A stretch of 64,000 bases of DNA from Glaciecola sp049650345 (GTDB lineage Bacteria > Pseudomonadota > Gammaproteobacteria > Enterobacterales > Alteromonadaceae): assembly GCA_049650345.1 (NCBI GenBank), contig JBARZY010000044.1, forward strand, positions 78,077 to 142,076, written 5' to 3'. Each line of letters opens with the position of its first letter. Positions within the stretch are counted from its first letter, which is position 1. Positions 54,807 to 63,641 of this stretch are shown in pieces. A program made the translations under genes and the position numbers. The notes beneath the pieces are model-generated. The model saw nothing but the letters and a program-made list of their open reading frames with translations. It did no database searches and was not told the origin of the DNA.

Positions 54807-55346
54807 ATGGCGAAACTGCATGAGTTCTATAAAGAGACCGTAGTAGCCGATCTTGCGAAGCAGTTCGGATACAAAAGTGTCATGCAAGTCCCTCGGATTG
54901 AGAAAATCACCTTAAACATGGGTTTAGGTGAAGCAGTAGCAGACAAGAAAGTCCTAGAATCAGCGCAAGCTGATATGGCGGCTATCGCTGGTCAAAAGCC
55001 AGTTGTCACTGTTGCTAGAAAATCAGTAGCGGGTTTTAAAATCCGTGAAGGTTATCCGATTGGCTGTAAAGTAACCCTACGTGGCGAACGTATGTGGGAA
55101 TTCCTTGAGCGTTTAATCTCAATTACTATTCCTCGTATCCGTGACTTCCGTGGTCTTAACCCGAAATCTTTTGACGGTAAAGGCAACTACAGCATGGGTG
55201 TACGTGAGCAAATCATCTTCCCTGAAATCGATTTCGATAAAGTGGATAAAGTGCGCGGTATGGATATTACTATCACTACAAGCGCAGATACTAACGAAGA
55301 AGCACATGCTCTATTGAGTGCGTTTAGCTTCCCGTTTAGAAAATAA
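54807..55346 (+). CDS. rplE: 50S ribosomal protein L5
   Basis: 5S rRNA-binding protein. ATG 54807 (GGAG ahead) gives 179 residues, identical in length to E. coli; an in-frame TTG at 54795 is rejected. SVMQVPRIEKITLNMGLGEA is the family signature. In E. coli the start region of this gene is the S8 translational repressor site; the sequence around the start here is very similar (GAGAGTACGATGGCGAAACT), so the same control is plausible. Confidence 0.98.
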   Translation: MAKLHEFYKETVVADLAKQFGYKSVMQVPRIEKITLNMGLGEAVADKKVLESAQADMAAIAGQKPVVTVARKSVAGFKIREGYPIGCKVTLRGERMWEFLERLISITIPRIRDFRGLNPKSFDGKGNYSMGVREQIIFPEIDFDKVDKVRGMDITITTSADTNEEAHALLSAFSFPFRK

Positions 55347-55357
55347 GGTGTAGGGTT

Positions 55358-55663
55358 ATGGCAAAAGAATCAATGAAGGCGCGCGAAGTAAAACGTGCCA
55401 AGCTGGTTAAGAAGTATTCAGCAAAGCGTGATGCGCTAAAAGCAATCATCAGTGATGTTAATGCTTCAGAAGAAGAGCGCTGGGACGCTGTTCTTAAGCT
55501 ACAACAACTTCCACGTGACTCGTCACGTTCACGTAAGCAGAACCGCTGTCGTGTAACGGGCCGTCCACATGGTTTCCTACGCAAATTTGGTCTTTCTCGT
55601 ATTAAGCTTCGTGAAGCTGCAATGCGTGGTGAAGTCCCTGGCCTTAAAAAAGCCAGCTGGTAA
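55358..55663 (+). CDS. rpsN: 30S ribosomal protein S14
   Basis: 101-residue long form without the zinc-binding cysteine set (the CxxC form is absent). RNRCRVTGRPHGFLRKFGLS is the conserved C-terminal part, here seen as QNRCRVTGRPHGFLRKFGLS. Eleven bases after rplE. Confidence 0.98.
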   Translation: MAKESMKAREVKRAKLVKKYSAKRDALKAIISDVNASEEERWDAVLKLQQLPRDSSRSRKQNRCRVTGRPHGFLRKFGLSRIKLREAAMRGEVPGLKKASW

Positions 55664-55675
55664 GGAGTAGCACAT

Positions 55676-56068
55676 ATGAGCATGCAAGATCCTATCGCGG
55701 ATATGTTTACCCGAATTCGTAACGGCCAACAGGCTTCAAAAGTTACGGTTTCTATGCCTTCATCTAAGCTTCGCGTTGCTATTGCAACCTTGCTTCAGGC
55801 AGAAGGTTATGTAGAAGGTTTCTCAGTTGAAGAAGGCACAAAGCCTACTTTAACCGTAGCGTTGAAATACTTCGAAGGTAAAAAAGTAATTGATACAATC
55901 GAAAGAGTAAGCCGTCCTGGTTTGCGCATCTATAAGAAAAAAGATGAGCTTCCTAAGGTACTAGGCGGACTTGGTATTGCTATCGTGTCGACCTCTAAAG
56001 GTGTGATGACTGACCGTGCAGCGCGTAACGCTGGCATGGGTGGTGAGATCATCGGTTATGTAGCATAA
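55676..56068 (+). CDS. rpsH: 30S ribosomal protein S8
   Basis: 16S rRNA-binding assembly protein and, in E. coli, the repressor of the spc operon. MSMQDPIADMFTRIRNGQ opens it, and STSKGVMTDRAARNAGMGGE is the conserved C-terminal motif. 130 residues, standard. Confidence 0.98.
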   Translation: MSMQDPIADMFTRIRNGQQASKVTVSMPSSKLRVAIATLLQAEGYVEGFSVEEGTKPTLTVALKYFEGKKVIDTIERVSRPGLRIYKKKDELPKVLGGLGIAIVSTSKGVMTDRAARNAGMGGEIIGYVA

Positions 56069-56081
56069 CGGAGAATATAAT

Positions 56082-56615
56082 ATGTCACGTATAGCAAAAG
56101 CACCTGTAACCATCGCATCTGGCGTAGAAGTTTCTATCGCTGGTCAAGAAGTTACAGTTAAAGGTAAAAATGGCACATTAACTCGTGTTTTTAACGATGC
56201 AGTTGCAATCTCACAAGAAGACGGCGCATTAGTAACGGCTCCTAAAGAAGGCGTTGCGAATGGTTGGGCTCAAGCGGGAACAGCTAATTCATTGTTAAAC
56301 TCAATGGTTAAAGGTGTTAGTGAAGGTTTTGAAAAGAAACTTCAACTACTAGGTGTTGGTTACCGTGCTCAAGCACAAGGTAGCAAACTTAACCTAACGT
56401 TGGGCTTTTCTCACCCTGTCGTATACGAAATGCCTGCTGGCATTACCGTACAAACGCCTACACAAACTGAAATCGTTGTTACTGGCAGTGATAAGCAGGT
56501 AGTAGGTCAGGTTGCTGCGAACATTCGCGCTTACCGTCCACCAGAGCCTTATAAAGGTAAAGGTGTACGTTACGCTGATGAAAATGTTCGTCGTAAAGAA
56601 GCTAAGAAAAAGTAG
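56082..56615 (+). CDS. rplF: 50S ribosomal protein L6
   Basis: Binds 23S rRNA near the sarcin-ricin loop. Two alpha/beta repeats; PPEPYKGKGVRYADENVRRK at the C-terminus is the family signature. 177 residues. The rplR start lies within ten bases of its stop. Confidence 0.98.
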   Translation: MSRIAKAPVTIASGVEVSIAGQEVTVKGKNGTLTRVFNDAVAISQEDGALVTAPKEGVANGWAQAGTANSLLNSMVKGVSEGFEKKLQLLGVGYRAQAQGSKLNLTLGFSHPVVYEMPAGITVQTPTQTEIVVTGSDKQVVGQVAANIRAYRPPEPYKGKGVRYADENVRRKEAKKK

Positions 56616-56624
56616 GTGGGTGTT

Positions 56625-56978
56625 ATGGATAAGAAAACAGCTCGCTTGCGTCGCGCTACGCGCACACGCAAGAAGATCAGTGAACTTGAAGCAACTCGCT
56701 TGGTTATAAACCGTACTCCGCGCCACATATATGCTCAGTTAATCGCAGCAAGTGGTTCTGAAGTATTAGCTTCTGCTTCTACCGTTGAGAAAGACCTTAA
56801 AGGTTCTTTGAAATCAACTGGTAACGTTGAAGCAGCCGCGGCAGTAGGTAAAGCGATCGCAGAACGAGCTATCGAAAAAGGTGTGAACACCGTTGCTTTC
56901 GATAGAAGTGGATTTAAATATCACGGTCGTGTGAAAGCACTGGCTGATGCCGCTCGCGAAGCGGGCCTTCAGTTCTAG
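56625..56978 (+). CDS. rplR: 50S ribosomal protein L18
   Basis: 5S rRNA-binding protein. MDKKTARLRRATRTRKKISE is the N-terminus from ATG 56625, giving 117 residues as in E. coli; the GTG at 56616 directly after rplF would add three residues. FDRSGFKYHGRVKALADAAR closes it. Confidence 0.98.
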   Translation: MDKKTARLRRATRTRKKISELEATRLVINRTPRHIYAQLIAASGSEVLASASTVEKDLKGSLKSTGNVEAAAAVGKAIAERAIEKGVNTVAFDRSGFKYHGRVKALADAAREAGLQF

Positions 56979-56987
56979 GAGTTTAAA

Positions 56988-57491
56988 ATGGCTAAAGTAG
57001 AACAACAACAACAGGGTGACCTGTTAGAAAAGCTAATCGCTGTAAACCGTGTTTCTAAAGTAGTTAAAGGTGGTCGCATCTTTAGTTTTACTGCTTTAAC
57101 AGTGGTTGGTGATGGCAATGGCCGTGTAGGTTTTGGCTATGGTAAAGCACGTGAAGTTCCTGCTGCTATTCAAAAAGCAATGGAAAAAGCACGTCGTAAC
57201 CTAGTTGACGTAGACCTTAACGGCAATACGCTACAGCACCCAATTAAAGGGCGTCACTCAGGTTCTAAAGTATATATGCAGCCTGCATCTGAAGGTACCG
57301 GTATTATTGCCGGTGGTGCGATGCGTGCAGTACTTGAAGTAGCTGGTGTACAAAACGTTCTTTCAAAATGCTACGGCTCAACCAACCCAATCAACGTTGT
57401 ACGCGCAACTATTAATGCGCTAGTAGAAATGAACTCTCCGGAGAAAGTTGCTGCTAAACGTGGATTACCGGTTAACGAGATTTTGGGGTAA
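56988..57491 (+). CDS. rpsE: 30S ribosomal protein S5
   Basis: Decoding-fidelity protein. The double-stranded RNA-binding-like domain begins LLEKLIAVNRVSKVVKGGR, and GDGNGRVGFGYGKAREVPAA is the S5 signature. 167 residues. The loop where spectinomycin-resistance changes arise in E. coli is the VSKVVKGGR segment, which looks wild type. Confidence 0.98.
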   Translation: MAKVEQQQQGDLLEKLIAVNRVSKVVKGGRIFSFTALTVVGDGNGRVGFGYGKAREVPAAIQKAMEKARRNLVDVDLNGNTLQHPIKGRHSGSKVYMQPASEGTGIIAGGAMRAVLEVAGVQNVLSKCYGSTNPINVVRATINALVEMNSPEKVAAKRGLPVNEILG

Positions 57492-57497
57492 TTGAAC

Positions 57498-57680
57498 ATG
57501 GCTAAGACAATTAAAGTAAAGCAGACTAAAAGTTCGATTGGTCGTTTGCCAAAGCACAAAGCAACACTTGTGGGCTTAGGTTTACGTAAAATCGGTCATG
57601 TTCGTGAACTTGAAGATACACCTGCCGTTCGCGGCATGGTAAACCGTGTATTTTACATGGTTGAGATAGTGGAGGAGTAA
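57498..57680 (+). CDS. rpmD: 50S ribosomal protein L30
   Basis: 60 residues from ATG 57498 (MAKTIKVKQTKSSIGRLP); a TTG at 57492, adjoining the rpsE stop, would add two residues. LGLRKIGHVRELEDTPAVRG is the conserved core. Confidence 0.98.
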   Translation: MAKTIKVKQTKSSIGRLPKHKATLVGLGLRKIGHVRELEDTPAVRGMVNRVFYMVEIVEE

Positions 57681-57683
57681 CAG

Positions 57684-58118
57684 ATGAGACTTAATACTCT
57701 AGCTCCTGCACCTGGAGCAAAAAGTTCAGGTAAACGTGTTGGTCGCGGTATTGGTTCAGGCTTAGGCAAAACTGGTGGTCGCGGTCATAAAGGTCAGAAG
57801 AGTCGTTCAGGCGGTTCGGTTAAGCCAGGATTTGAAGGCGGTCAAATGCCAATTCAACGTCGTTTACCGAAGTTCGGTTTTACGTCGCGCAAATCTTTTG
57901 TGACTGACCAAGTAACATTAAGCGAAATTGCTAAAGTGGAAGGTGATGTAGTATCACTTGAAACTTTAAAGGCTGCAGGTCTTATTAAGAAAGAAATGCA
58001 AAACGTGAAAGTAATCTTAAGCGGTTCCATTGACCGTGCAGTTACTATTAGCGGCCTAGGTGTCACCAAAGGTGCACTAGAAGCAATTAACGCTGCTGGC
58101 GGTAAAATAGAGGAATAA
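57684..58118 (+). CDS. rplO: 50S ribosomal protein L15
   Basis: Late-assembly 23S-binding protein. The N-terminal Gly/Arg/Lys-rich extension (GKRVGRGIGSGLGKTGGRGH) threads into the rRNA, and the globular C-terminal domain follows. 144 residues. Three bases after rpmD and five before secY. Confidence 0.98.
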   Translation: MRLNTLAPAPGAKSSGKRVGRGIGSGLGKTGGRGHKGQKSRSGGSVKPGFEGGQMPIQRRLPKFGFTSRKSFVTDQVTLSEIAKVEGDVVSLETLKAAGLIKKEMQNVKVILSGSIDRAVTISGLGVTKGALEAINAAGGKIEE

Positions 58119-58123
58119 CCTAA

Positions 58124-59434
58124 ATGGCGAAACCAGGACAGGGACCAAGTACAGGTGGCGGTTTGAGCGAATTACGCTCTCGCCTGTTGTTCGTACTTGG
58201 CGCAATCATTGTGTTTAGGCTTGGGTCATATGTACCAATTCCTGGTATTGATTCGAATGTGTTGTCTCAAATTTTTGAGCAGCAAACCGGTACCATTGTG
58301 GGCATGTTCAACATGTTCTCAGGTGGCGCGCTTGAGCGTGCATCAGTACTAGCTTTGGGCATTATGCCATACATCACAGCTTCAATTATTATGCAATTGT
58401 TAGCTGCGGTACACGAGCCTTTCAAGGAATTGAAAAAAGAAGGTCAGGCTGGTCAACGTAAGATTAGTCAGTACACGCGTTATTTAACGTTAGTACTTGC
58501 AACGTTCCAATCTATTGGCATTGCAACTGGCTTACCTAACATGATCCCTGGCTTAGTAATTGACCCTGGCCTAGCTTTTACATTTACAGCTGTGGTGAGT
58601 TTGGTTACTGGAACCATGTTTCTAATGTGGTTAGGTGAACAAATCACCGAGCGTGGCATTGGTAATGGTATCTCAATACTGATTTTTGCCGGTATTGTTG
58701 CGGGTTTACCCACAGCTATCGGACAAACAGCAGAACAAGCGCGTCAAGGTGACATTAACCTGTTGTTCTTGTTTATATTGGGTGCCATTATTATTGCATT
58801 AACTTATTTGGTTGTTTTTGTTGAACGCGCCCAGCGCCGTATTGTGGTAAACTACGCAAAACGTCAACAGGGCAGAAAAGTATTTGCAGCGCAAAGCTCA
58901 CATTTACCGCTTAAGGTAAACATGGCAGGTGTTATACCACCTATCTTTGCATCAAGTATTATTCTGTTCCCAAGCACATTAGCGGGCTTGGTCGGTCAAA
59001 ACGAGACTTTCTCGTTCTTAACCGACATATCGCTAATGTTGTCACCGGGCCAACCTTTATACGTAATGCTATATGCCGTAACGATTATATTCTTTTGCTT
59101 TTTCTATACTGCATTGCAATTTAATCCGCGCGAAACAGCTGATAATTTGAAGAAATCTGGCGCTTTTGTTCCGGGGATTCGTCCTGGTGAACAAACATCA
59201 CGTTACATCGATAAAGTGATGACAAGGTTAACCCTAGCTGGTGCTCTCTATATTACCTTTGTTTGTTTAGTGCCTGAATTCTTACTATTGTGGTTTAACG
59301 TTCCGTTTTACTTCGGTGGTACTTCATTACTTATTATTTGTGTAGTAGTAATGGATTTCATGGCGCAGGTACAGACCCATTTGATGTCACATCAATACGG
59401 GGATGTTCTCAAAAAAGCTAATCTTAAGGGCTAA
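58124..59434 (+). CDS. secY: Preprotein translocase subunit SecY
   Basis: Channel-forming subunit of the SecYEG translocon, 436 residues with ten membrane helices. Signature segments are RLGSYVPIPGID near the N-terminus, the plug helix region, ALGIMPYITASIIMQL (helix 2), and the cytoplasmic loop QFNPRETADNLKKSGAFVPG with the ribosome/SecA-contact residues. Placed between rplO and rpmJ, as in E. coli. Confidence 0.98.
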   Translation: MAKPGQGPSTGGGLSELRSRLLFVLGAIIVFRLGSYVPIPGIDSNVLSQIFEQQTGTIVGMFNMFSGGALERASVLALGIMPYITASIIMQLLAAVHEPFKELKKEGQAGQRKISQYTRYLTLVLATFQSIGIATGLPNMIPGLVIDPGLAFTFTAVVSLVTGTMFLMWLGEQITERGIGNGISILIFAGIVAGLPTAIGQTAEQARQGDINLLFLFILGAIIIALTYLVVFVERAQRRIVVNYAKRQQGRKVFAAQSSHLPLKVNMAGVIPPIFASSIILFPSTLAGLVGQNETFSFLTDISLMLSPGQPLYVMLYAVTIIFFCFFYTALQFNPRETADNLKKSGAFVPGIRPGEQTSRYIDKVMTRLTLAGALYITFVCLVPEFLLLWFNVPFYFGGTSLLIICVVVMDFMAQVQTHLMSHQYGDVLKKANLKG

Positions 59435-59466
59435 GCCCTTTTGATAGCATACTACGGAGTGATGTT

Positions 59467-59583
59467 ATGAAAGTTCGTGCATCCGTTAAAAAGATTTGCC
59501 GTAACTGTAAGATCATTAAGCGCAACGGTGTTGTACGCGTGATCTGTGCTGCAGAGCCTAAGCATAAGCAAAGGCAAGGTTAA
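59467..59583 (+). CDS. rpmJ: 50S ribosomal protein L36
   Basis: A 38-residue protein that is easily missed. Starts MKVRASVKKICRNCKIIKRN and ends AAEPKHKQRQG, nearly identical to E. coli L36. This is the zinc-binding C+ form: Cys11, Cys14, Cys27 and His32/33 region are all present. ACGGAGTG lies ahead of the ATG. Thirty-two bases after secY, closing the spc operon. Confidence 0.97.
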   Translation: MKVRASVKKICRNCKIIKRNGVVRVICAAEPKHKQRQG

Positions 59584-59673
59584 TCGGCTCTTATTTATAA
59601 GAGTATAAAGTTGGTTTTTAATATCGGGTTGCTGTACTAGCGCCCGAGCCTTAAAACCTTTATTTGCAATTTT

Positions 59674-59738
59674 GTTACTGGGTAAGTATCCTATCGGGCT
59701 TTTTAGGCTAGTAACATTTATTAAGAGGAGTGCTGTTA
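59674..59738 (+). promoter_or_regulatory. Alpha-operon leader, S4-repressor pseudoknot region
   Basis: GTTACT (59674-59679) pairs with AGTAAC (59710-59715), and CCT (59690-59692) with AGG (59705-59707), within GTATCC-x-CGGGCTTTT, followed by TTAAGAGGAGTG and the rpsM start. E. coli has a closely matching leader (GAGTATCC, CGGGCTTTT, AGGAGTG) where ribosomal protein S4 represses the alpha operon by trapping the ribosome. Homology is by memory of that sequence; the pairing is visible directly. Confidence 0.75.
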
Positions 59739-60095
59739 ATGGCCCGTATCGCTGGCATTAACATTCCTGAGCACAAGCATACAGTTATCGCTTTGCAAGC
59801 CATTTATGGTATTGGGGCAACCCGCGCAAAAGAAATCTGTGTAAATGCAGGTGTGTCAGAGTCTACCAAAATTAAAGAATTGGATGAGACAACAATAGAC
59901 AAACTTCGTGATGAAGTGGCGAAATTTATGGTTGAAGGTGACCTTCGCCGTGAAGTTTCGATGAGTATTAAACGTTTGATGGACCTAGGTTGTTTCCGTG
60001 GCATACGCCACCGCCGCAGCTTGCCTCTACGTGGTCAGCGCACTAAAACTAATGCGCGTACCCGTAAAGGTCCTCGTAAACCTATTAAAAAGTAA
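59739..60095 (+). CDS. rpsM: 30S ribosomal protein S13
   Basis: First gene of the alpha operon. ATG 59739 (MARIAGINIPEHKHTVIAL) with AGAGGAG ahead gives 118 residues as in E. coli; a GTG at 59730 is rejected. RGQRTKTNARTRKGPRK is the basic C-terminal tail at the P site. Confidence 0.98.
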   Translation: MARIAGINIPEHKHTVIALQAIYGIGATRAKEICVNAGVSESTKIKELDETTIDKLRDEVAKFMVEGDLRREVSMSIKRLMDLGCFRGIRHRRSLPLRGQRTKTNARTRKGPRKPIKK

Positions 60096-60111
60096 GCGAG
60101 GGAGTTAAGTT

Positions 60112-60501
60112 ATGGCTAAAACACCTACAAAAGCGCGTAAGCGCGCCAAACGTCAAGTTGCTGATGGTATGGCTCATATCCATGCATCTTTCAACAATAC
60201 GATTGTGACAATTACTGATCGTCAGGGTAACGCTCTAGCATGGGCAACTTCTGGTGGTTCAGGTTTCCGTGGTTCACGTAAGTCTACTCCGTTCGCAGCT
60301 CAGGTTGCAGCAGAGAGAGCAGGCGTAGCGGCACAAGACTATGGCTTGAAGAACATTGAAGTGTTCGTGAAAGGTCCTGGTCCAGGTCGTGAATCTGCTA
60401 TTCGTGCATTAAATGCTACTGGATACAAAATCACAAACATTACCGACGTGACGCCTATACCTCACAACGGTTGTCGTCCACCTAAAAAGCGTCGCGTATA
60501 A
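60112..60501 (+). CDS. rpsK: 30S ribosomal protein S11
   Basis: Platform protein. AHIHASFNNTIVTITDRQGN and VTPIPHNGCRPPKKRRV are the family hallmarks, the latter containing the Asn-Gly that becomes isoaspartate in E. coli. 129 residues. Confidence 0.98.
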   Translation: MAKTPTKARKRAKRQVADGMAHIHASFNNTIVTITDRQGNALAWATSGGSGFRGSRKSTPFAAQVAAERAGVAAQDYGLKNIEVFVKGPGPGRESAIRALNATGYKITNITDVTPIPHNGCRPPKKRRV

Positions 60502-60522
60502 GCGAACAGTTGGAGAAAGATC

Positions 60523-61143
60523 ATGGCAAGATATTTGGGTCCAAAACTCAAACTTAGTCGTCGTGAAGGAACCGACCTGTTCCTTAAAAGCGGCGTAAGA
60601 GCAATTGATAGCAAGTGTAAAATTGACACTGCTCCTGGTCAGCATGGTGCCCGTCGTGGCCGTTTGTCTGATTACGGTGTTCAGTTGCGTGAAAAGCAAA
60701 AAGTACGCCGTATGTATGGCGTATTAGAGAAACAATTTAGAAACTACTACAAAGAAGCAGCTCGCCTTAAAGGCAATACGGGTGAAAACTTGTTGCAACT
60801 TCTTGAGCAACGCCTTGACAACGTTGTTTACCGTATGGGTTTTGCAAGTACTCGTGCTGAAGCACGTCAACTTGTTAGCCACAAGGCTATCCTAGTAAAC
60901 GGAAAAGTAGTTAACATTCCATCTTTCAACGTTAAAGCTGAAGATGTGGTTGCTGTTCGTGAAAAAGCTAAAAAACAGGCTCGTATTGTCGCTGCACTTG
61001 AACTAGCAGACCAACGCGAGAAACCAACCTGGTTGGAAGTTGACAACACTAAAATGGAAGGCACGTTTAAACGTGTTCCAGAAAGAACTGATTTGTCTGC
61101 GGAAATAAACGAACAGTTGATTGTCGAACTTTACTCTAAGTAA
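60523..61143 (+). CDS. rpsD: 30S ribosomal protein S4
   Basis: Primary 16S-binding protein and, by homology, translational repressor of this operon through the leader at 59674-59738. Starts MARYLGPKLKLSRREGTDLF; the S4 RNA-binding domain is LDNVVYRMGFASTRAEARQL then VSHKAILVNGKVV. 206 residues, standard. Confidence 0.98.
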   Translation: MARYLGPKLKLSRREGTDLFLKSGVRAIDSKCKIDTAPGQHGARRGRLSDYGVQLREKQKVRRMYGVLEKQFRNYYKEAARLKGNTGENLLQLLEQRLDNVVYRMGFASTRAEARQLVSHKAILVNGKVVNIPSFNVKAEDVVAVREKAKKQARIVAALELADQREKPTWLEVDNTKMEGTFKRVPERTDLSAEINEQLIVELYSK

Positions 61144-61166
61144 AGACTAACTAAAGAGGATACATT

Positions 61167-62153
61167 GTGGGTTCAGTGACCGAATTCCTAAAGCCAAGAT
61201 TAGTTGAAATCGAAAACGTTTCATCTACTCGTGCAAAAGTAACACTAGAGCCATTAGAGCGTGGTTTTGGCCATACTCTAGGCAACGCACTTCGTCGTAT
61301 CTTACTATCTTCTATGCCGGGTTGTGCCGTAACAGAAGTAGAGATTGACGGTGTGTTACACGAGTACACTGCTAAAGAAGGCGTGCAAGAAGATGTTCTA
61401 GAAATATTGCTAAACCTTAAAGGGTTGGCAGTAAGCTTAGAAAACAAAACCGAAGCTACCTTAACGCTTGTTAAGTCTGGCGCAGGTCCTGTTCTTGCAG
61501 GCGATATTCAGCATGATGGCGATGTAGAAATCGTTAATCCTGAGCACGTGATCTGCACGTTAACCGGCGAAGCCGAGTTAAGTATGCGCATCAAGGTAGA
61601 AATGGGTCGTGGCTACGTTCCGGCATCTACCCGTCGTTCCTCTGAAGACGATGATCGTCCTATTGGTCGTTTATTAGTTGACGCTTCATTCAGTCCAGTA
61701 GAGCGTATTGCTTATTCTGTTGAGTCTGCACGTGTTGAACAACGTACTGACCTAGATAAGCTAATTATCGATATGGAAACTAACGGAACATTAGATCCGG
61801 AAGAAGCCATTCGTCGCTCAGCTACTATCTTAGTGGAACAAATGGATGCATTCGTAGAATTACGTGATATATCTGTTCCAGAAGCTAAAGAAGAGAAGCC
61901 AGAATTTGATCCAATTCTACTACGTCCAGTTGACGATTTAGAATTAACGGTTCGTTCTGCTAACTGTTTGAAAGCCGAGGCTATCCAATATATTGGTGAC
62001 CTGGTACAGCGTACTGAAGTTGAACTTCTTAAAACACCTAATTTAGGTAAGAAGTCACTTACAGAGATTAAAGATGTACTTGCTTCTCGTGGACTTTCTT
62101 TGGGCATGCGCCTTGAGAACTGGCCGCCAGAGTCAATCGCTGAAAAAGATTAA
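61167..62153 (+). CDS. rpoA: DNA-directed RNA polymerase subunit alpha
   Basis: 328 residues, starting from GTG 61167 (MGSVTEFLKPRLVEIE; E. coli has one extra residue here). The N-terminal dimerisation domain has LEPLERGFGHTLGNALRRIL; a linker (about 235-248) leads to the C-terminal domain VDDLELTVRSANCLKAEAI with GDLVQRTEVELLKTPNLGKK, the surface that contacts UP elements and activators. AGAGGA lies ahead of the start. Confidence 0.98.
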   Translation: MGSVTEFLKPRLVEIENVSSTRAKVTLEPLERGFGHTLGNALRRILLSSMPGCAVTEVEIDGVLHEYTAKEGVQEDVLEILLNLKGLAVSLENKTEATLTLVKSGAGPVLAGDIQHDGDVEIVNPEHVICTLTGEAELSMRIKVEMGRGYVPASTRRSSEDDDRPIGRLLVDASFSPVERIAYSVESARVEQRTDLDKLIIDMETNGTLDPEEAIRRSATILVEQMDAFVELRDISVPEAKEEKPEFDPILLRPVDDLELTVRSANCLKAEAIQYIGDLVQRTEVELLKTPNLGKKSLTEIKDVLASRGLSLGMRLENWPPESIAEKD

Positions 62154-62193
62154 TCAGGTTGTCACAAACTGATTTGTAAAGAAGGATAGAGCT

Positions 62194-62595
62194 ATGCGCC
62201 ATCGTAAGAGTGGTAGACAGTTAAATCGTAACAGCAGCCACAGAATTGCTATGTTTAAAAACATGGCGAGTTCTTTGGTAAAACACGAAGTTATTAAGAC
62301 TACGTTGCCTAAAGCGAAAGAACTGCGTCGAGTTATAGAGCCATTAATCACACTTGCTAAGCAAGACAGTGTTGCTAATCGCCGTTTGGCAATGGCACGT
62401 ACTGGTGATAAAGAAGTGGTAGGTAAATTATTTAACGAACTTGGTCCGCGTTACGACGCACGTCCAGGTGGTTACAGCCGTATCCTTAAATGTGGATTTC
62501 GTGCTGGTGACAATGCCCCAATGGCATACGTTGAACTAGTTGACCGTCCAATTACTGAAGAAACAGCTGAAGAAATTGAAACTGTTGAAGAGTAA
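62194..62595 (+). CDS. rplQ: 50S ribosomal protein L17
   Basis: Last gene of the alpha operon. MRHRKSGRQLNRNSSHRIAM opens it. 133 residues, with a short acidic C-terminal tail (EETAEEIETVEE). Followed at once by a strong terminator. Confidence 0.98.
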   Translation: MRHRKSGRQLNRNSSHRIAMFKNMASSLVKHEVIKTTLPKAKELRRVIEPLITLAKQDSVANRRLAMARTGDKEVVGKLFNELGPRYDARPGGYSRILKCGFRAGDNAPMAYVELVDRPITEETAEEIETVEE

Positions 62596-62610
62596 TTAGT
62601 AAGTAAAAAT

Positions 62611-62640
62611 AAAAAACCCGAGCATTGCTCGGGTTTTTTG
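62611..62640. terminator. Strong terminator of the alpha operon
   Basis: A 13-bp perfect stem, AAAAAACCCGAGC (62611-62623) with GCTCGGGTTTTTT (62627-62639), and an ATT loop. The A-run also gives Ts for the convergent gene on the minus strand. Confidence 0.93.
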
Positions 62641-62680
62641 TATTTTATAGACCTTACATGTTAATGGTAAACAAAATACA

Positions 62681-63478
62681 TTAATATTGTTGATCCATCA
62701 CCGCTGCAATCTCCTGTTCACTTAAGCCACCTTTCATCGCACTTAGACGCACTTTTTCTGATTCAATATCACGTTGTTTCGCCAATTGTACTAGTCGTTC
62801 TATCGCGTCAGGGTACTGAGCCAATTGCTCTATCGACATAATTATCATTTCTTCCGATTGTTTATCGTCTGAAACTGTAGCTAACAAAGCATCTAATACA
62901 TACTTCCCTACATACGGAACCTCTTTAATAGTGGTTATCAAAATTTCCATAGTTTTAGACGGGTAAGAAGCCACTAGTTTTTGCGCAATTTGGTCTGCAG
63001 AGTCAGGTTCTGCATTTACTGCTGATTTGACTATCTCGAGAAATTGTTCTGGATTATGCTTGCATGCTGCGCTTGTAGCCATTCCTGCGTAGCTTGGCTC
63101 AGCATTTACAGCAATTTCGATTATTTCTGTTGGACTGGCAACAGCAAAGTCGTTTGCTACAATAATAATTTCGTCAACAAACATTGGCTGCTGGTTGATA
63201 CTTTGAGCAATGATTGTTTTGTAATGTTCAGGATATGCTGACAATGCTACTGCAACAAATTCTGCGGTCTTTTGTGGATAACGATCTAACAATGCTATTA
63301 ATGCAGAATTTATAGTCTGACCCCGTTCAACTTGGGATTTAAAAAACTGTACTGATTTTGTATTAGGTGCGAGTAAATTATCTCGCTGTTGATTAGATAC
63401 TTCGATTGCGTTGATAGTGTATGTGCTTGCCAAAGCGGCAAAACCAAAACTTACACTTAACAGCTGCATTGCTTTCAT
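62681..63478 (-). CDS. Exported helical-repeat protein of unknown function
   Basis: I do not recognise this 265-residue protein. Residues 1-24 form a signal peptide (ending NAIE or nearby). The rest is almost entirely helical, with imperfect repeats of about 35 residues: EIIEIAVNAEPSYAGMATSA, EFLEIVKSAVNAEPDSADQI and MEILITTIKEVPYVGKYVLD all begin with a hydrophobic helix followed by a turn with Glu-Pro, suggesting an alpha-solenoid (HEAT/TPR-like). It is probably a periplasmic scaffold or binding protein. Its upstream region abuts the divergent rRNA promoters. Confidence 0.75.
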   Translation of the reverse strand: MKAMQLLSVSFGFAALASTYTINAIEVSNQQRDNLLAPNTKSVQFFKSQVERGQTINSALIALLDRYPQKTAEFVAVALSAYPEHYKTIIAQSINQQPMFVDEIIIVANDFAVASPTEIIEIAVNAEPSYAGMATSAACKHNPEQFLEIVKSAVNAEPDSADQIAQKLVASYPSKTMEILITTIKEVPYVGKYVLDALLATVSDDKQSEEMIIMSIEQLAQYPDAIERLVQLAKQRDIESEKVRLSAMKGGLSEQEIAAVMDQQY

Positions 63479-63641
63479 TATATTTACCTACCTAATACTT
63501 AACAGATTAACGCTTGTTATAATTCTTTATTATCGGCCTAATATGACATTGTATAAGCGGCCATAAAACTGACATCTTATGTGTCAAAAAACTAACATAC
63601 GCCGTTTGAAAAAAAATAACAAATAAATACGCGTATAACAC

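Noticed and set aside
62681..63478. Repeats in the helical protein considered as a known TPR protein
   Set aside because: The repeat length and turn residues do not follow the TPR consensus (W-LG-Y-A-F-A-P), so I left it unassigned.
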